A stretch of DNA of 64,000 nucleotides from Progne subis subis (Eukaryota > Chordata > Aves > Passeriformes > Hirundinidae), in the NCBI GenBank assembly GCA_022316685.1, contig JAKJHU010000030.1, positions 17,316,018 to 17,380,017 of the forward strand, written 5' to 3'. Below, in pieces: positions 1-58,199 of the stretch. Every line of letters starts with the position of its first letter. Positions within the stretch are counted from its first letter, which is position 1. The position numbers were made by a program, and so were the translations under genes. The notes below the pieces were generated by a model. It did no database searches, was not told the origin of the DNA, and was given only the letters and a program-made list of their open reading frames with translations.

Positions 1-1560
1 TTTGTGCAGTTAGTGTAGTAAAAATTCATTTGTGTACTTCTGAAACCATGCAGAGCTGTTGCCACCCAATCAAGAAATGGTGGGTTTAGAGTGTAAAAAC
101 TTCACACGTGTAATTCTTTATTACCCCTTAATAAGACAGAGGTGGGGGAAAAACAGAATTCCAGCTAATGATAGCATGGACACTGCAAAGGGAAGTAACT
201 TATATTAAAAATAGTATTTTCATTTACAAGTGTTGCTATCCTTATTTTAAATTTCTCATGAGTGACTTATTGAATAGATATTACTAAAAGCTGTTTCAGT
301 TTGTCTCGCTTCAGATCATATATTTTGAGTACTGAAGAGCATAATTAAAGACAAAATGATCATGATCACTCTGAATAAGAAAGAATATACATTGATTCAA
401 CATCAGCATTGGAGAACATTAGATAATTAATGCTTAAAAAAAGGTTCAGTTTAAAAAGAAAAAGGTAAAAGTTATACTGAAGAATTTTGTGGTTTGGGTT
501 GATTCAGAAATAGAAGAGACCATGAAACCAACAGTCATCAGCTAGTTTTCCCTTCCTATTATGGTATTAAAAAATACAAAGTCTCAGTGGGATAAGTAGC
601 ATTATTTAATCAAAATGTGCAACACATTTATAACAATATTTTTAAAAAAGTGTCCAAGTATATGCAAGAGATGTAGAGAATCATGCAAGTATTCAGAAGA
701 AACAGTATAACCTCAAAGGCTGAAGTAATAGAAATGAGAGTAAATACATGTATGCTATAAATTAAGAACTTGAGTTGCAAATGAGTAGAGATTGTGTAAT
801 GCCTGCTATGCCACTGTATGATACAATCAGGAAAAAAATAGGACCAAAGGATTCTTTGATATGGCATTTCCAGTAGAAACAGAAAATTTTACTGCTGTCT
901 CAATACTTACAGCCAGCTGTATTTCAGAGAGCTGATTTAAACAGCAAAGACACAAAGAAGAGTTAGTGTGATGAAAGGGTAACTTGAGCTCTGGGAGAAT
1001 GAAAATATTCTTCAATCAGATAAGGTAAAATACACTTGTTTAGTGTAACACCCCAGACACAGAGACCTGTACGATTTCCATCCACGCCTTGACACGGCCA
1101 CCAGCCACAGAAAAACCACCAAAGCTGAAGGGCAATGTTGGGACATGCTCAAAGTAACTTAGCAAACTCAAGAAGATTCCTAATCCTGTGTGCAATGCAG
1201 TCAGACAACTTCTAGAAGCTACTAGTAAATTCAAATAAATTAATTTGGTTAGAAATTGAGTCTGATCTAGTGAAGGAGCAGATGATGTGACTGTGTCTGC
1301 AGCAGCAGTGGACTGGAACCACAAAGAAAGTTCCTTCGGGTTTAGGTACCTCATGTTAGAGCTGAGACAGAGTGTAAACTATGCAGCCTTTTAAGAGCTG
1401 AAGGTAACAGGCAGAACCACTGAAACAATTAGCTTTCAGCTAAAGTGAAGGTAACCTGGATTAGCACTCCTCCAAAACTAGTTAGCAATATTACCTTCAC
1501 ACTAGATTTGCAATCAAGGTTGTGCAAAATTTTATTCAGCTACTGTGGTAAGTCATGCAC

Positions 1561-1595
<35 letters not shown>

Positions 1596-4572
1596 GAAGC
1601 TTTTTGTAAAGCAACAGGCAGAAGACCTGCTAGATGCCTGGAGCCATAATGCAGGTATAAGCTGAAAAGAGCAATAAAAAAGATGATTTTGAGAAGATTA
1701 CAGGCTAAAGATTGGACTAAGAACACAAGTAAGTTGAACCTGAATAAGCTTAGATAAACTGTTGAAAAAGGTACAGAGTGGTTGGCTCAGGCAGCCACTG
1801 CGCTCATTCTATACTTTTCATTCTGTTAGGATTAACTCAATCTATAGCAGAGATAGCAGCAAGTAAGATGTATCCACAAATGAGATAGTGCGGAGTAAAA
1901 TACATGAAGGTTCCAGCATTTTTAGGAATCTTTTGTAAAGTAATCAAATAGAAAAATCTAGATATGACTTATAATGATGTTTGGAGAAATTCAAAACATC
2001 CCCATATCACCTCCGCCAACTATTATACCTATAAAATTATTTTTAGCCAGCATGTCCACTGAAAACCATGAGCAAGAGTGATGTGCCTTATGTAAATTCC
2101 TTTAAAGTTCTCTCTTCTCTCCAAAACAAATTCAATGGATGGCTTCCTGACCACTTTGGTACCACAGAACTTTGCTACCCAGGAACTTCACAGGGCAATG
2201 AAACAGATGGCTACAGGGAGGGGGTTTTCTAATAAAAATAAAACATGTTTTGGAAAGACAGTTCCACCTGCATGTTCCAAAGGATGAAAACCCATGAAAC
2301 TTAAAAATTGTCTGCCTCTTTCTAAAATGCAGATGCACCTGCTATCCGTTCCCTGCAGACTCCCTGTCCTAGAAGGGGCACATGCTATCTGCCAGGGCCT
2401 CACAGCAGCACAGGGACAAAGATCAGATTATGTTTTCAGACAGAAGGTAAGCTTAAATTTAAATACAGATTCAGTGCTTTTGTTAGGGAGCTGTTTAGGG
2501 AGCTTAGTGAAAAAAGTAACACTATGTTTTCATATAATCTTAAACACAAGATATTCAAATTAACTTTTTAAACAAAAACACATCTGACAAGTAAGCTTGT
2601 GTAAACTTCAATGTAAGGGATATACTCTATTACTACTCATATAAAAGTGGAGAAAAATTCTATAGTTTTGGTTTCCTACACAAAAAATTTTGACTCCGTT
2701 CCAAAATTCAGATGTGTCAACACTGTCTTATGGAAGTGGAGAGTTTCTGCTTCGTCTTCTTTTAAATAATCTGAGAGTTGGAAGAGGGAAGATAAAAAGG
2801 AGAAGCAGAGTTTAAAATGAACCATAAGTGCATCTGAAATGATGAATCTACAGCAACCTTTCCACATTGATGAATTGTCCTATGCATTTGTCACTTTCCC
2901 CCCAAGTTTTAGGTTTTGAATTATTCCTGTAACATAGGCATGTATACAATGGAAATTTCTAATTTCACAGTATTGTTGAGTGGATATCAACCAAAACTCC
3001 ACTCTAGCATCACTCACAGACTGCAGAATTTCAGCATGTTCGAAGCAGAGAAGCATAGTGACTTTAATGTAACAGCAGTTTCCATTCAACCTCTCTGACT
3101 TACCCTGTGAATCTGACATTTTCCACTCTGATGAAGCAGTTAATGTTGCATTAGAAGGCAATTTTGTGATATTGTAATATTACTTCATTGTGATATAAAT
3201 AAGGATTATTTTGCATAATCTCTGACATGAAAACACATAAAAAATCAATGCCCCAAGTCTTTCTAAGTAGCTCTGGTGTTGTGTTGATCCTTGGTTTAGG
3301 AACAACAAGGTACTTCCAGGAACAGCCAGGAAAATGCCTAACATTTCAGAAACCAAAATACATACTTAAAATGAAATATGAATGTAAATATTACCCTTCC
3401 TGGAAAAAAGACTGACAAAGAAATAAAGTTCATTAAAATCTATTGGAATCTGACAACATACTAGACAATGTGTACAGATACCAGACACAACCTCATTAAC
3501 CTTCTTCAGGAAATGGGTTAAATGATTAATTTCCAAGTTTTGCAACTTTATGACAAAAAAAAAGAAGTTATCCTAAGCCATGAATGAACATCTAATCCAG
3601 TACATTGTGTTTGCAATGAACATTCCATAGCAGACTGTGAGATAGAGCATGTAAAAGGGATGGGAGAGTGGAAGGAAAAAGCAGAATATTGTAATAGCAA
3701 CAAGCAGGTTGACACAGTAAAGTTACATGGAATACAAGTGAGTCACCAGGGAAACATGAATTACAAAATCTCATGTGAAAAATGCAAACCCTGGCAAAAT
3801 TGCTTTGCCCTGCAGTGGGAAACAAACCTGTTTAAAAGAGAGAGCCAAGGGATCCATTTGAAAGTTGCCAGTACATGACAAAAACCGATGGAACATTAGT
3901 GCTTAAGCACAGCATCTGAGCCACATAAAAGCAAACACCTGATGCCAACAATTTCCTGACCCTTTTATTCTTTCACATTTTGGTGACACTCATCTCTGCA
4001 TTTTTCCTAAACAAAGTCAATTACCAGTTGAGAAATGAAGTTATAGTAGTGGTAACAAAAGGAGTATCAGCCCAACTGCTCAAGTGTTAAACTATACTGT
4101 AACCCTCAGCACAACTAAAGATTTCTCTAACAAGTCTACTATAAAAACACAATTTATCGATTTCTAAATTAAACATGTAAAAAAGAATTAATAGTTCCTT
4201 TGTCCTAAGAAGTAGATCTGCACAAATTATAATACAGTAAAAAGTTTTGTTCCATAAATAAAACCTCTAAACTTAAAAGACTAGAGATATCTAGGTCAAA
4301 CCATCACAATCCACTGCAGCTGTGAGTCTCATAAAATGAACTGACTTTCATTTAGCAGAGTATTAGTTTATTCCTCACCCATTCATGTTCATGTTATGAA
4401 TGAGTCTATTACAAAGTGCCCCCCAGGTTTTTTAAGTTTAGAGCATGCCTTGGAACACAATGCATCATTAAGGAGGACATGCTGTATCTTGGAACATTGC
4501 AATGTCCTTGGTTAAAGAAGGGCAACAGTGGGAAAATCACTGCTTGCAGGTGTAGTTTGGAGACAGACTTAC
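1..4572 (-). other. ASAP1: ASAP1 intron (partial) downstream of window exon 21
   Basis: The stretch is AT-rich. It contains a T30 run at 1565-1594. Short open frames occur on both strands, but none looks like Pro-rich ASAP1 sequence or another known protein. I see no CR1 copy and no exon with matching splice signals here. Confidence 0.8.
1565..1594. repeat. T30 homopolymer
   Basis: Thirty T on the plus strand (A on the gene strand) in the 3'-most intron. No retroelement body is recognisable next to it. Confidence 0.95.
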
Positions 4573-49017
<44,445 letters not shown>

Positions 49018-49430
49018 CTACAATAGCAAGAAGTACACAAACTTTAAATATTTACTTAATTGATTGCCAGAATATACTTTAACAACTAAAAAGAAACACA
49101 CAAAATAAGTAGCTTCACAGGCTGGAAAAAGCTGCAGGTACAACTGATTCAGCCTGTGGGAAGGTCTGGGGTCATTCTACCCCTTCAAGATGAATTAAAG
49201 AACTGAACTGAAAATGCTCTGACAACAGAGGAGAACAGTAGATAGAGCTAGAAGAAAAAACACTATTACAGTTTTGCAAAGGACAAAGCATTTATTCAAA
49301 TTGCATTATATTTTAGGAAAAAAAAACAAAAAACAAAACAAAACAACAAGAAATAGCAGATGCTTCTACAGTAGCCCTACATATCCACTACAACTAAATT
49401 GCTTGGTAACATCTGTGGTTTTCCCACAGT

Positions 49431-49506
49431 AATAGTGTTTAACTATAGTCTCAGATTATCACACACACAATAGTGTTTAACTATAGTCTCAGATTATCAC
49501 ACACAC
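49431..49506. repeat. perfect 38-bp tandem duplication
   Basis: Two identical copies (49431-49468 and 49469-49506) each begin AATAGTGTTTAACTATAGTC and end in ATCACACACAC. The terminal CA repeats are a plausible slippage or unequal-exchange site. It lies about 410 bp upstream of the acceptor of window exon 1. Confidence 0.95.
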
Positions 49507-50185
49507 ACTTGCACCAAATTCCACAACATAACTTTAAAAGTACAGCAGATGAAAACTAGAAAATCAAAATAAAGGAATAAGATCTGATTTTCTGCAACAT
49601 GTGACTGAAGGAGGAATAATAATAATATGCAAATATGCCTTTTCAATATTAAATCTTAAAGAAGTTCAAATTTTCTGCAACGGTTCCAAAATCCAGTATA
49701 AAATGTTATCCAGTAATGATGAATAATGATTACATTTCTAATCATACACAGAAATGTTTAAACAGTTTGCTATATTTTTTCCCCATTTAGATCACAGGCA
49801 CTTTCCCACCACCTAGGTAATGTCAGATCAATAACTCCAACTTTTAAGGAAGCTGGCAGTGTTTGCTATATTATATTCACTTTCAAATCACTGGAGATTG
49901 GAGAACTTGTACGAAGAACCACTGTCAGGACAGCAGGACAACCGAGCACGGGAGCTGGCGATGAGCGCACCACTCACGCCGCGCTGATCCTTGCACAGCC
50001 CCGTTATCCTGAAGTTCAAACGCTGCGGCAGAACAAGGCACAAAGTCAGCCACTCCTACTTCCTCACAGAGGGACATCGCTGAGGGAAAACACCCCGTAA
50101 GCACAGTTTTCGCTGGCAAAACTGAGATGGTTTTGATGGTGGAAGCCTTAGAAAACCTCATAGCAGGTTCCAATACCTGAAAAAT

Positions 50186-50492
50186 AGGGTCTGCAAGACA
50201 GCTGGAGAAGGAATTTTTATAAAGGCATAGAGTGATAGGAGAAGGGGGAGTGGCTTGAAACTGTGAGCAGGTTCAAATCAGATATTAGGCAGAGATTCTT
50301 TGCTGTGAGGGTGGTGAGGCACTGGCACAGGCTACCCAGAGAAGTTGTGGATACTCCAAGTGTTCAAGGCCAGGCTGAATGAGGCTTTGAGCATCGTGGT
50401 CTACTGGAAGGTGTCCCTGTCCATGGCAGAGCGGTAGGAACTAGATGGCATTTAGTTTTCCTTCCAACTCAAGCCATTCTATGATTCTGTAA
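50186..50492 (+). mobile_element. CR1 LINE 3' fragment
   Basis: It contains GACAGCTGGAGAAGG, GAGTGATAGGAGAAGGGG, GAGGCACTGGCACAGGCTAC, GGAAGGTGTCCCTGTCCATG and ends ATTCTATGATTCTGTAA. It shares the CTGGAAGGTGTCCCTG block with the copy at 60043-60401, so the two look like the same subfamily. It is antisense to ASAP1. Confidence 0.92.
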
Positions 50493-51710
50493 TTGAATTC
50501 TTCACTAGGGATGAAGAAGCTCCAGAAAAGCACATCAGGAGCTCGCGGTCAACTGCAGCATTAAGCACTAGAGATGGTTAAAGGTGAGGGTACTGTTCAT
50601 CAGGAGGTTCCAAATACTGAGGGCTCCTGTGTGTGAACACTTACAGTGGGAATCCATACAGAGAGAAACCAATTAATATATAATGGTTCTGTTTTGAGTA
50701 GCCCAATTTTAACCGTGCAAAATGTTAGAGCTGAACAATGCATGATAATCTGTAACAAAATAAAATGGAATGCTTCTTGTTCCTTAACTGGAAACAACCA
50801 TTTCCTCAAATCATACAACCACTCCTGTGGCAGCTAAAACTAGAATGTTTGGAACCACAAAAGCTGTAAAAATGCCTTCTGAGCCTATTTATCTCTGTTT
50901 TTTGTAATTTTTTTCCATTTACAACAGAACAATGGATTAAAACATTAAAAACTGCAAACATCATTACTTCTTTTGCTCCCCACTAAAATAGTGAGTTTGA
51001 CTTGACTTATATCTTGCCAGGAAAAGTTACCATTTTTAAATTAATAAAATATTGGGAACTCTGTGTTCCTTTCCAAGGCAGCGCACAGCAAGTGCTTCTC
51101 TTTGATTCCTCTGCGAATGCTGTCAAAAGCTTTTGCTTCTGCCTGCCTGCTATGTCAGGCAGTTGCTATCATACATTTCTGCTGAAGTTCTCTCCATCTT
51201 CAATGACCAGAAAAAAATAATGACTCACTTGTCTACTGAGACTTTGAACACAGGATAAGAATTTGAAACCAATATTTTGAAAGAAAGACAATGGTTAACA
51301 TTGATGAGTTGGAGAGATAAAACTTTGTGCTAAAGTCTAGTATTGAAGCAAATTGGACACTCAGGAGAAAGAAACAAATACAAAAACTTCAGGAAACTTT
51401 TTCCTGAATTTATCAATCTAAAAGACTATGACAAGCAGACTAGAAAAAATTTCTTAATTGAATTTGCTATTGAATTAGATGCAATCACTAATGTGAGAGA
51501 AGAAGGAACGGGAACATTCATTATTTTAAAAGAGGAATCACTAAGCAAAGCAATATACAAAGATGACATCTACAGCCTAAAGGACCCAGTGATCTAAGTC
51601 AGAATGACATCACAGGCCAATTTTGTATTTTTATATTTGCAAATACAATTTTTATGTGAACTACTTCTTCATTGTCCGAAACTATAAATAAAACACACAT
51701 ACCAGGTATG

Positions 51711-51732
51711 TAGAATTATAGAATCATAGACA
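51711..51732 (-). mobile_element. possible CR1 terminal stub
   Basis: TAGAATTATAGAATCATAGA resembles the reverse complement of the CR1 end repeats, but nothing CR1-like follows. It could be a very short insertion or chance in AT-rich DNA. Confidence 0.35.
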
Positions 51733-52949
51733 AAACCTGCTATCTAAGGGTTGCTTAGGTGCTTTTGGTTGTTGAGGTTTTTTGGTTGTTTTTGTTTTGT
51801 TTACTTTATATAATGGGAGATATTTTGTTTCCAAATATATTACATTCCTCTTAGATATCTTTTGCTGATAATTTTTAGCTGCACTCTGCTGTAAAGAAAT
51901 TAAATTCCACTCAATGCTCAGTTCAATTATTATTCCAGAGTAATATTACCTTCTCAGCATGTTAGACAGGAACAGCCTTGCTTTCCCTAGTTAGGTACAA
52001 ACAAGTTTTCGCAGTATCCATTCATTTTCATTTTGAGTATTTAGAATAGAAAATATTTTAACTGCCTATCATAGAAGACACAAATTCTGATCTTCATTAA
52101 AAGTGGCATACATTTATATAATTGAAAATTGCAATGTCTTAGAGAGCCAAGGGTTTCTGTGATAATCTCTAGGTATTCACTGGAACTCCTTCCTACCTAT
52201 TAAACTCTTCCTTACCACCACCCACTCCTGGCAAATGCTTCTTTCTTAATTTCCATGATACCATCTTGCAGGAGGCCTTTTTAAGTTCCACAGAAGAACA
52301 TTTTCTTTCCCTCTCATGCATTTTGGAAAGACAAATCATTTAAAGGTACCTGCACCACAGATTCACTACCTTATTAGCTGAAAAAAGCTTTATTCTTGAA
52401 AATGGTCATTATGGGAACAACCTCAAAATAATGCAAATCAGTTTTCACCAAAAAAAAAAAAAAGGAACTGAAGGGAAAAAAGGAGAAATAACAAAAAACA
52501 CCCACCATATTTAATCTGCTTAAATAAAATGAAGCAAGGAAAGCTCCTTGCTCCTCATTCTCAGCAGATTCTCTGGCTTCGTTGAGGTTTCAGGTTGCTG
52601 CATTCACTTATCTTGAAGCTTATGCTCAAGAAGAAAATCTGATCATGCAACATCAGCTCTTCTAATTAATCGGTGTGGAATTCCCCACATAGTTACCCCA
52701 GATATAATTTCTCCTTTCTGCTAAAATATAGCTGTGTTGAACCCAGCCTGCCATTTCAAACCACCAACCTGGTTCAAATCCGCACTGCTGAAGAAAGCAG
52801 CCTCGGCCTCCTCACCCCAGAGCTCTCGTGTTGGCTACACCTGACCCAGCTCAGGAGCTGCTGTGGTGCCATCGGTCCCGTGAATCCTTTTGAGCACTAA
52901 GGATTTAGCTCACCTTCCATCAGTGCAGTACACACTGACAGACATTTGT

Positions 52950-52996
52950 ACTTACAGCTATCACTTCCCTTTCAAACTTACAGCTATCACTTCCCT
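52950..52996. repeat. short direct repeat, 21 bp at 26-bp spacing
   Basis: The string beginning ACTTACAGCTATCACTTCCC occurs at 52950 and again at 52976, separated by five bases. It is intronic with no known role. Confidence 0.9.
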
Positions 52997-53574
52997 CCTC
53001 CCTCCTAAAATGTACATTTACTGGTAGCTACTCATACCGGTGAATGGAAAACTTGTCCACCTGAGGGTATAAAACCAAATTAATTTGGGGCTGGAGACAA
53101 GGTGAGTTCTCCCAATAGATCATTTCACTGCTGCAGATCACTGGGTAGCTGCAGGTGCACTTTTACAGCCTACCACAGCACACAGATCAGGGCCAGGTCA
53201 GAATATATGCTGACATTCCCTAGCCCACACCAGTCCCCTCTGCTACACATTTTCCACTGCTGTCCAGACTGACAGACACTGCTTTTGCCTCTTCTCAACC
53301 CTCAAGAGTCTGATAACAGTGGAAGGTATTTATATTTTGGGACCATGCTCTGTTTTAATAGCCTCTAAATTTTAGACCAGAAATTATACTACCGTCCAAG
53401 TGTGGAAAGTGGTAGATTCTGGTTTGCCATTTGTCTCTGAGGTGGTAAAAACTGGCAGGTTCACATTTAGATAAACCACTAATTGTTTCTTGAAAGCCTT
53501 GTGTCTTTTTATTCTGTACAGATGTGTATATATTTATGGGCATGTGTGCATAAATACTTGGAGTGTATTAACAA

Positions 53575-53654
53575 GTGTCCCTACTAATGGCAGGGAAGTT
53601 GGAACTAGATGAACTTTAAGGTCCCTTCCAACCCAAACCACTCTGTGACTCTAT
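53575..53654 (+). mobile_element. CR1 LINE, short 3' stub
   Basis: TGTCCCTACTAATGGCAGGG, AAGTTGGAACTAGATGAACT and GGTCCCTTCCAACCCAAACC, then CTCTGTGACTCTAT: the last 80 bp of a CR1 element. It is antisense to ASAP1. Confidence 0.88.
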
Positions 53655-56195
53655 CTTTGGCCTGATGTGTTTGTACACAAAAGTCTACATACTATAACCA
53701 TACTTATGAATATTTGAGGTGCTTATTACTAATACACATGAAAATCATGGTTTAAGAAACACATAAACCTTTCTTTCTAGATTAACACAAAACTGCTGTC
53801 CAGAAACCAATCGCAAAAGTGCTTTGCTTGCACACATTAAATTTAGCTTTCCTAGAAATCAGCATCAACCCAGAGGCACTCATTTGCACAAAGGATGCTA
53901 CTGCCCATTGAGCCCACTAGAGTACTGAAACATCATTCTGTGTACCTCACAAACCTTTACAGTTTGAAGAGAGGTAAAAAAAACCAACACTGAAGGCTGA
54001 ATTTCTGTTTCAGCCTTACAATAACAAAAGAAAAGGGTGTGTCAAGACGCTGACAATCACATCAATATGTCAATATGTAACTGAATATTATTAATCCCCT
54101 AGTAGATTATTATCCAAAGGAGATACATTTTTAAACTGGAACAAACCACTCATGCTTATATCAGAGGAATTGTAGAAATTCACACCAGGTAGGACGTTCA
54201 CCCTGAATGATTCCAAATCTTATCACTACCAGAACCCATCCATAAAAATAATATAGAAGAACAGAAGAACTCTTTTAAACTATTACAATATTTTGCACAA
54301 GAAAAACCCATGACAAAACCTTGAAGGTAGTTAAAGCATGCACAACCTATGTACTCATCACAAAAATCCCTCCCTCCATGTATTTTTAAGAAATTATTTT
54401 CTTATATTAAAAAAGTAGTCCTTGTGAAATAGAAAAATATTTGAGGTTACACACACAAATAGGTGTAATGAATGCTTGGTAGTCACGTGCCTGTACTGTC
54501 CGACACAAGAATAATTATTTTGTGGAACACATGGATGATTTATTGGCTTCAAGGGACTAAAAGTAGTAAATCTTTCACTTTCCAATTTACACCCTTCTCT
54601 AACCCTGGCACAGAAGTTACTGCTGGCTATACTATAAAACATGCTTTCCCTCTGCTCAAGTCTCAGTTACAGGACCCATGGAATGAAGCAGAGCAGTAGC
54701 ACCTTACAAAGTTATGGCTGTTCAGCAGCAGTATCAGCTTTCCTCACAATAAAATCCAGACTTTATTTGGTATACAAAAAACACAGACTAGACAGCTAGT
54801 AACTTATTGCATGCCACTGAAATTGCAACAACACAAACCCCTATAATTGCCATAGTGAAATAAAACCAAAAGAGAAGATTAGCTTCAAGTGTTGGTCTCC
54901 TGTAGCTCATTCATTCAGAAATGAGCAGAATTCCAAAGCCATTTAATTCTGAACACAGAGAAGTGACTCAAACTATCCTACCTGTCCTTCCCTCTCCACT
55001 CAATTTTTACTGGTCCTGCCAGTCATCAGAAGGAAAATTGTTTCCAATTGTTGGTCTCAGAACATCTACATGACAAAAACAGGCGTGTTAAAGTGCTAAG
55101 AATTTTCTAGAGACAACCTGTCTGTGAAAAAGGTGGATATAGAAAGGTCCAGCTTGAACTTGTCCTGAATTACTTAAGAAAACCCCAAAGTATTATCCCA
55201 GTGAGAGGAAATGGACCAAAACAATACATCAACAAGCACTTATCACTGTAATAACTGATGTCAGCATTATTTCACACACCACCACTGACCAGCTGCTCCC
55301 ACCAGAAGACCCATTAAAATAACATTATTTTCAAACCTTTTTTCTGAAAATTTCGAGCTTCAAGTGTTTTAAGCATAACCTAATAAAAAAAAGCACTCAG
55401 TGATCAAACTGCATGAATACATTTTTCCTGAAAGTATTTTTTTCAGTTAACATCAAAATAGATCCCATCAGTTGAACTTTCCTCACATATGGTCTTAGCT
55501 ACATGGTCTGTTGCAACACAACAGCCTCTACAAACTCCACATATGTGACAAAAATCACCAACCTTCAGTACTGCAAAGGTCACAAGAGAAAAGCCAGCTC
55601 ATTTGTGTGGGCTCTTAAAAGAGCTGCAAAAATGTTAGCCACTTAATTATTCTCCAAGTATTACTCAAATAGAAGCACAGTAGATATTGCTTGTAAGAGT
55701 GCAGTATTGCTAATTGTAATTTGGTTGACAACTGGATCCTTCTTTGCAATCAGACTCCTACCCAGCAGCCTCTTCTGCAAGAGCAAGAACGTAGACACTA
55801 GTCTCTACTCATGTATGATCACTTCTGCATAAAATGAAGTTAGCATCACATTTTTTCTAATGAGCATGGAGTGGATGTTGGATTTTGTGCATGCTCCAAC
55901 ACAACTGGGAAAGCGTAACAATTATTTCGGGCAGTTTAAGTTCTCAGTTTAGTTACATCAATACTTCTGAGTTTAACTTATTTTGTGCACAAGGTACCAT
56001 TAGATATATCTGAAAAATAAGCTAAGAGATTTGTTTCCAGGAATGTTGATGACACTTATCAGATTTATTTTCTAATTTCTGTTGTGCGGAGATGCTGAAA
56101 AGCCCACAACTAGTGACAACACTTGAAACCATCCAGTTTCCCCCACAGGCTCTAAACCAGCTTCACTGGGTAGAAAATAATCTTGTTTATAAATA

Positions 56196-56480
56196 TCAGA
56201 GAATCAGAGATTGGGTTGGGTTGGAAAACATCATCTAATTCCAATGCTCCTGACATGGGAAGGGACACCTTTCACTAGAGCAGGTTTCTCAAACCATCAA
56301 ACCTTCTCAAACCATCCAAGCTGGCATTGAAACCTTCCAGGGACAGGGCACCCACAGCTTCTCTGGACACAACGGGACACCCGCAACTGCTTAGTGACAA
56401 TATTCTTATCTTTACACTGGCAACAATGCACCTTGAACTAGTTACAACTGCTGGAACAGCTATCATTCACTACATACTAA
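56196..56480 (-). mobile_element. CR1 LINE 3' fragment, degraded
   Basis: On the plus strand it starts with the reverse-complement CR1 end (TCAGAGAATCAGAGATTGGG, TTGGGTTGGAAAACATCATC), followed by CATGGGAAGGGACACCTTTC, ACCTTCCAGGGACAGGGCAC and CCACAGCTTCTCTGGACACA. It is in the same orientation as ASAP1. The 5' part beyond about 56400 is strongly diverged. Confidence 0.82.
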
Positions 56481-58177
56481 CCCACTTCTTAACTCAGCAG
56501 TAGTAAAGCTGAACAGTACAGAAACCTAAAATGGCAAAACCAGTGAAAAAACCTTCCCAGTTTAAATGTCACTGCCACACTTTACCTATTTCTTACCCCA
56601 GCTGCTGGATAAACATATTGGAATGACTGCTGGGATAAAATATGGCTACAGCTCAGAAACCAGCATACCCATAGCCAGGCTCCCAGCTCCTGAAGATGCC
56701 ACTGTACACGATTCCCAGCTTGCACACACTTTAATTTAATCAATTGCCAGCACTAAGGCTGCATAGCACTAGCAATTGGTTGCACAGAACATTACCCAAG
56801 AATCTTCCTACATTACAAATGCTCATGTGTTTGAAAATAGCGAGTGCTGTTGCAGTCTACTTTTTAGCAAGTCATGGCATATTGTCAGTCTTTTTTCCTG
56901 TGACTTGATTCTTCTTGACCACATCAGCAATCTATTAAGTACTGTTTTAAAAGCATAAAAGGAATGATCCTAAACTAATAAAAGCCTATTCAATCCCTGC
57001 ATTCTTGCAAACCTCTCCTTATGCTTTTTACAAATGTCAAGGGAAATACATTGATTTGGGTGTAAGTATTGGCTACCAAATACTACCCTACAAAATTACA
57101 TTTTTTTCCCCTCCAGTATAATTCATTGAAGTTTCTTGTCACTTAAAAAACCCAAGATATTACAAAGTGACTTTTCATTTAACAAAAATCTAACCTGAAA
57201 AGCTTATAAGTAAGAAACAGACCTAAACAGTAACACACCAAAAAAATAGAACAAGATTATTTATTTTTGAGAACAATTAAACAATAAGCTCATGACAAGA
57301 CAGTGAGTATTTGAGGCAATTTCTTTTCTAAAGGAAACAAAGTGAGGAGAAGATGACATACAAACAGCATAAACACAACCACATTCAATATATGTTCTAA
57401 GAGACATGGGGTTATTAAAAATGTGATTCTTAGCAACTTGAACTGGAAAAAGGCACAGAAATCTCTGGAAAATTGCTCCCCCCCAGCATACAAGACTGCA
57501 AATTTCACTAACAGGAGAGCTCTTCAGTTGCAGCATCAGAGTTAAATGCTACAAAATATTTTTGTCCCCTATTAACTCTTCTCCTTCTTTTTCCTGAAGT
57601 CATGAAGTGTTTTGCAGCAGGCTCTGGATTTAAGCTGTTATCCCAGTAATTCACAGGCACTTTCTACTCAGGGAGGTAAGATGCACTTGATCAGAACTAG
57701 TTATTCTTACTGGCAGCAAAGCTCTTCAAATATTGTACAGTTTTCTGTGAATGCTATAAAAGTCCAAAGTGACACCGAGGAACAAATGCAGCCCCTCCAC
57801 AGTGTTGCAGGCACACAGCATACTCGCATGTCATGGATCAATCTCCAACCCCGAGAGGCATTGTTGGGATCTTCTACCAGCCAATATTACTACTATTAGA
57901 AATCCTTTTAAGAAAAAGAAAAAAAATTGTCCTCGCTGAGGTGAGGGAACTGACATGATCTCTTATTTGAGAACAAAAACAACTCATGCTCCTTTCTCCT
58001 CCTAGCTCCTGAAGAAATATTTAAATGCATACATTGATGGATGATTACAATATTCCTTCAGGATTATTCTATTCAGAGAAAAAAAGTGAGTACATGAACA
58101 CGCTAATACTGTTTCATTAAAAAAAAAAAGTCTATTTTTGTCAGGCTGCAGTTTTCAAGGGCCTCATAAGATTAATT

Positions 58178-58199
58178 AAAAAAAAAAAAAAAAAAAAAA
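58178..58199. repeat. A22 homopolymer with (AAG)n tail
   Basis: An A run followed by GAAGAAGAAAG in the 5' intron. Confidence 0.93.

Noticed and set aside
1040..1354. 104-codon minus-strand open frame downstream of the last exon, considered as the next ASAP1 exon
   Set aside because: It lacks the Pro-rich or SH3 sequence expected and no acceptor and donor in the right phase frame it.
51343..51597. 84-codon plus-strand open frame with a protein-like Lys/Glu-rich composition
   Set aside because: I recognise no family, it has no splice or promoter context, and frames of this length arise by chance in 64 kb of AT-rich intron.
52740..52800. GGTTCAAATCC, identical to a tRNA-type B box (possible tRNA or tRNA-derived SINE)
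   Set aside because: No A box at the expected distance upstream, no cloverleaf pairing and no 3' tail, so chance is the simpler explanation.
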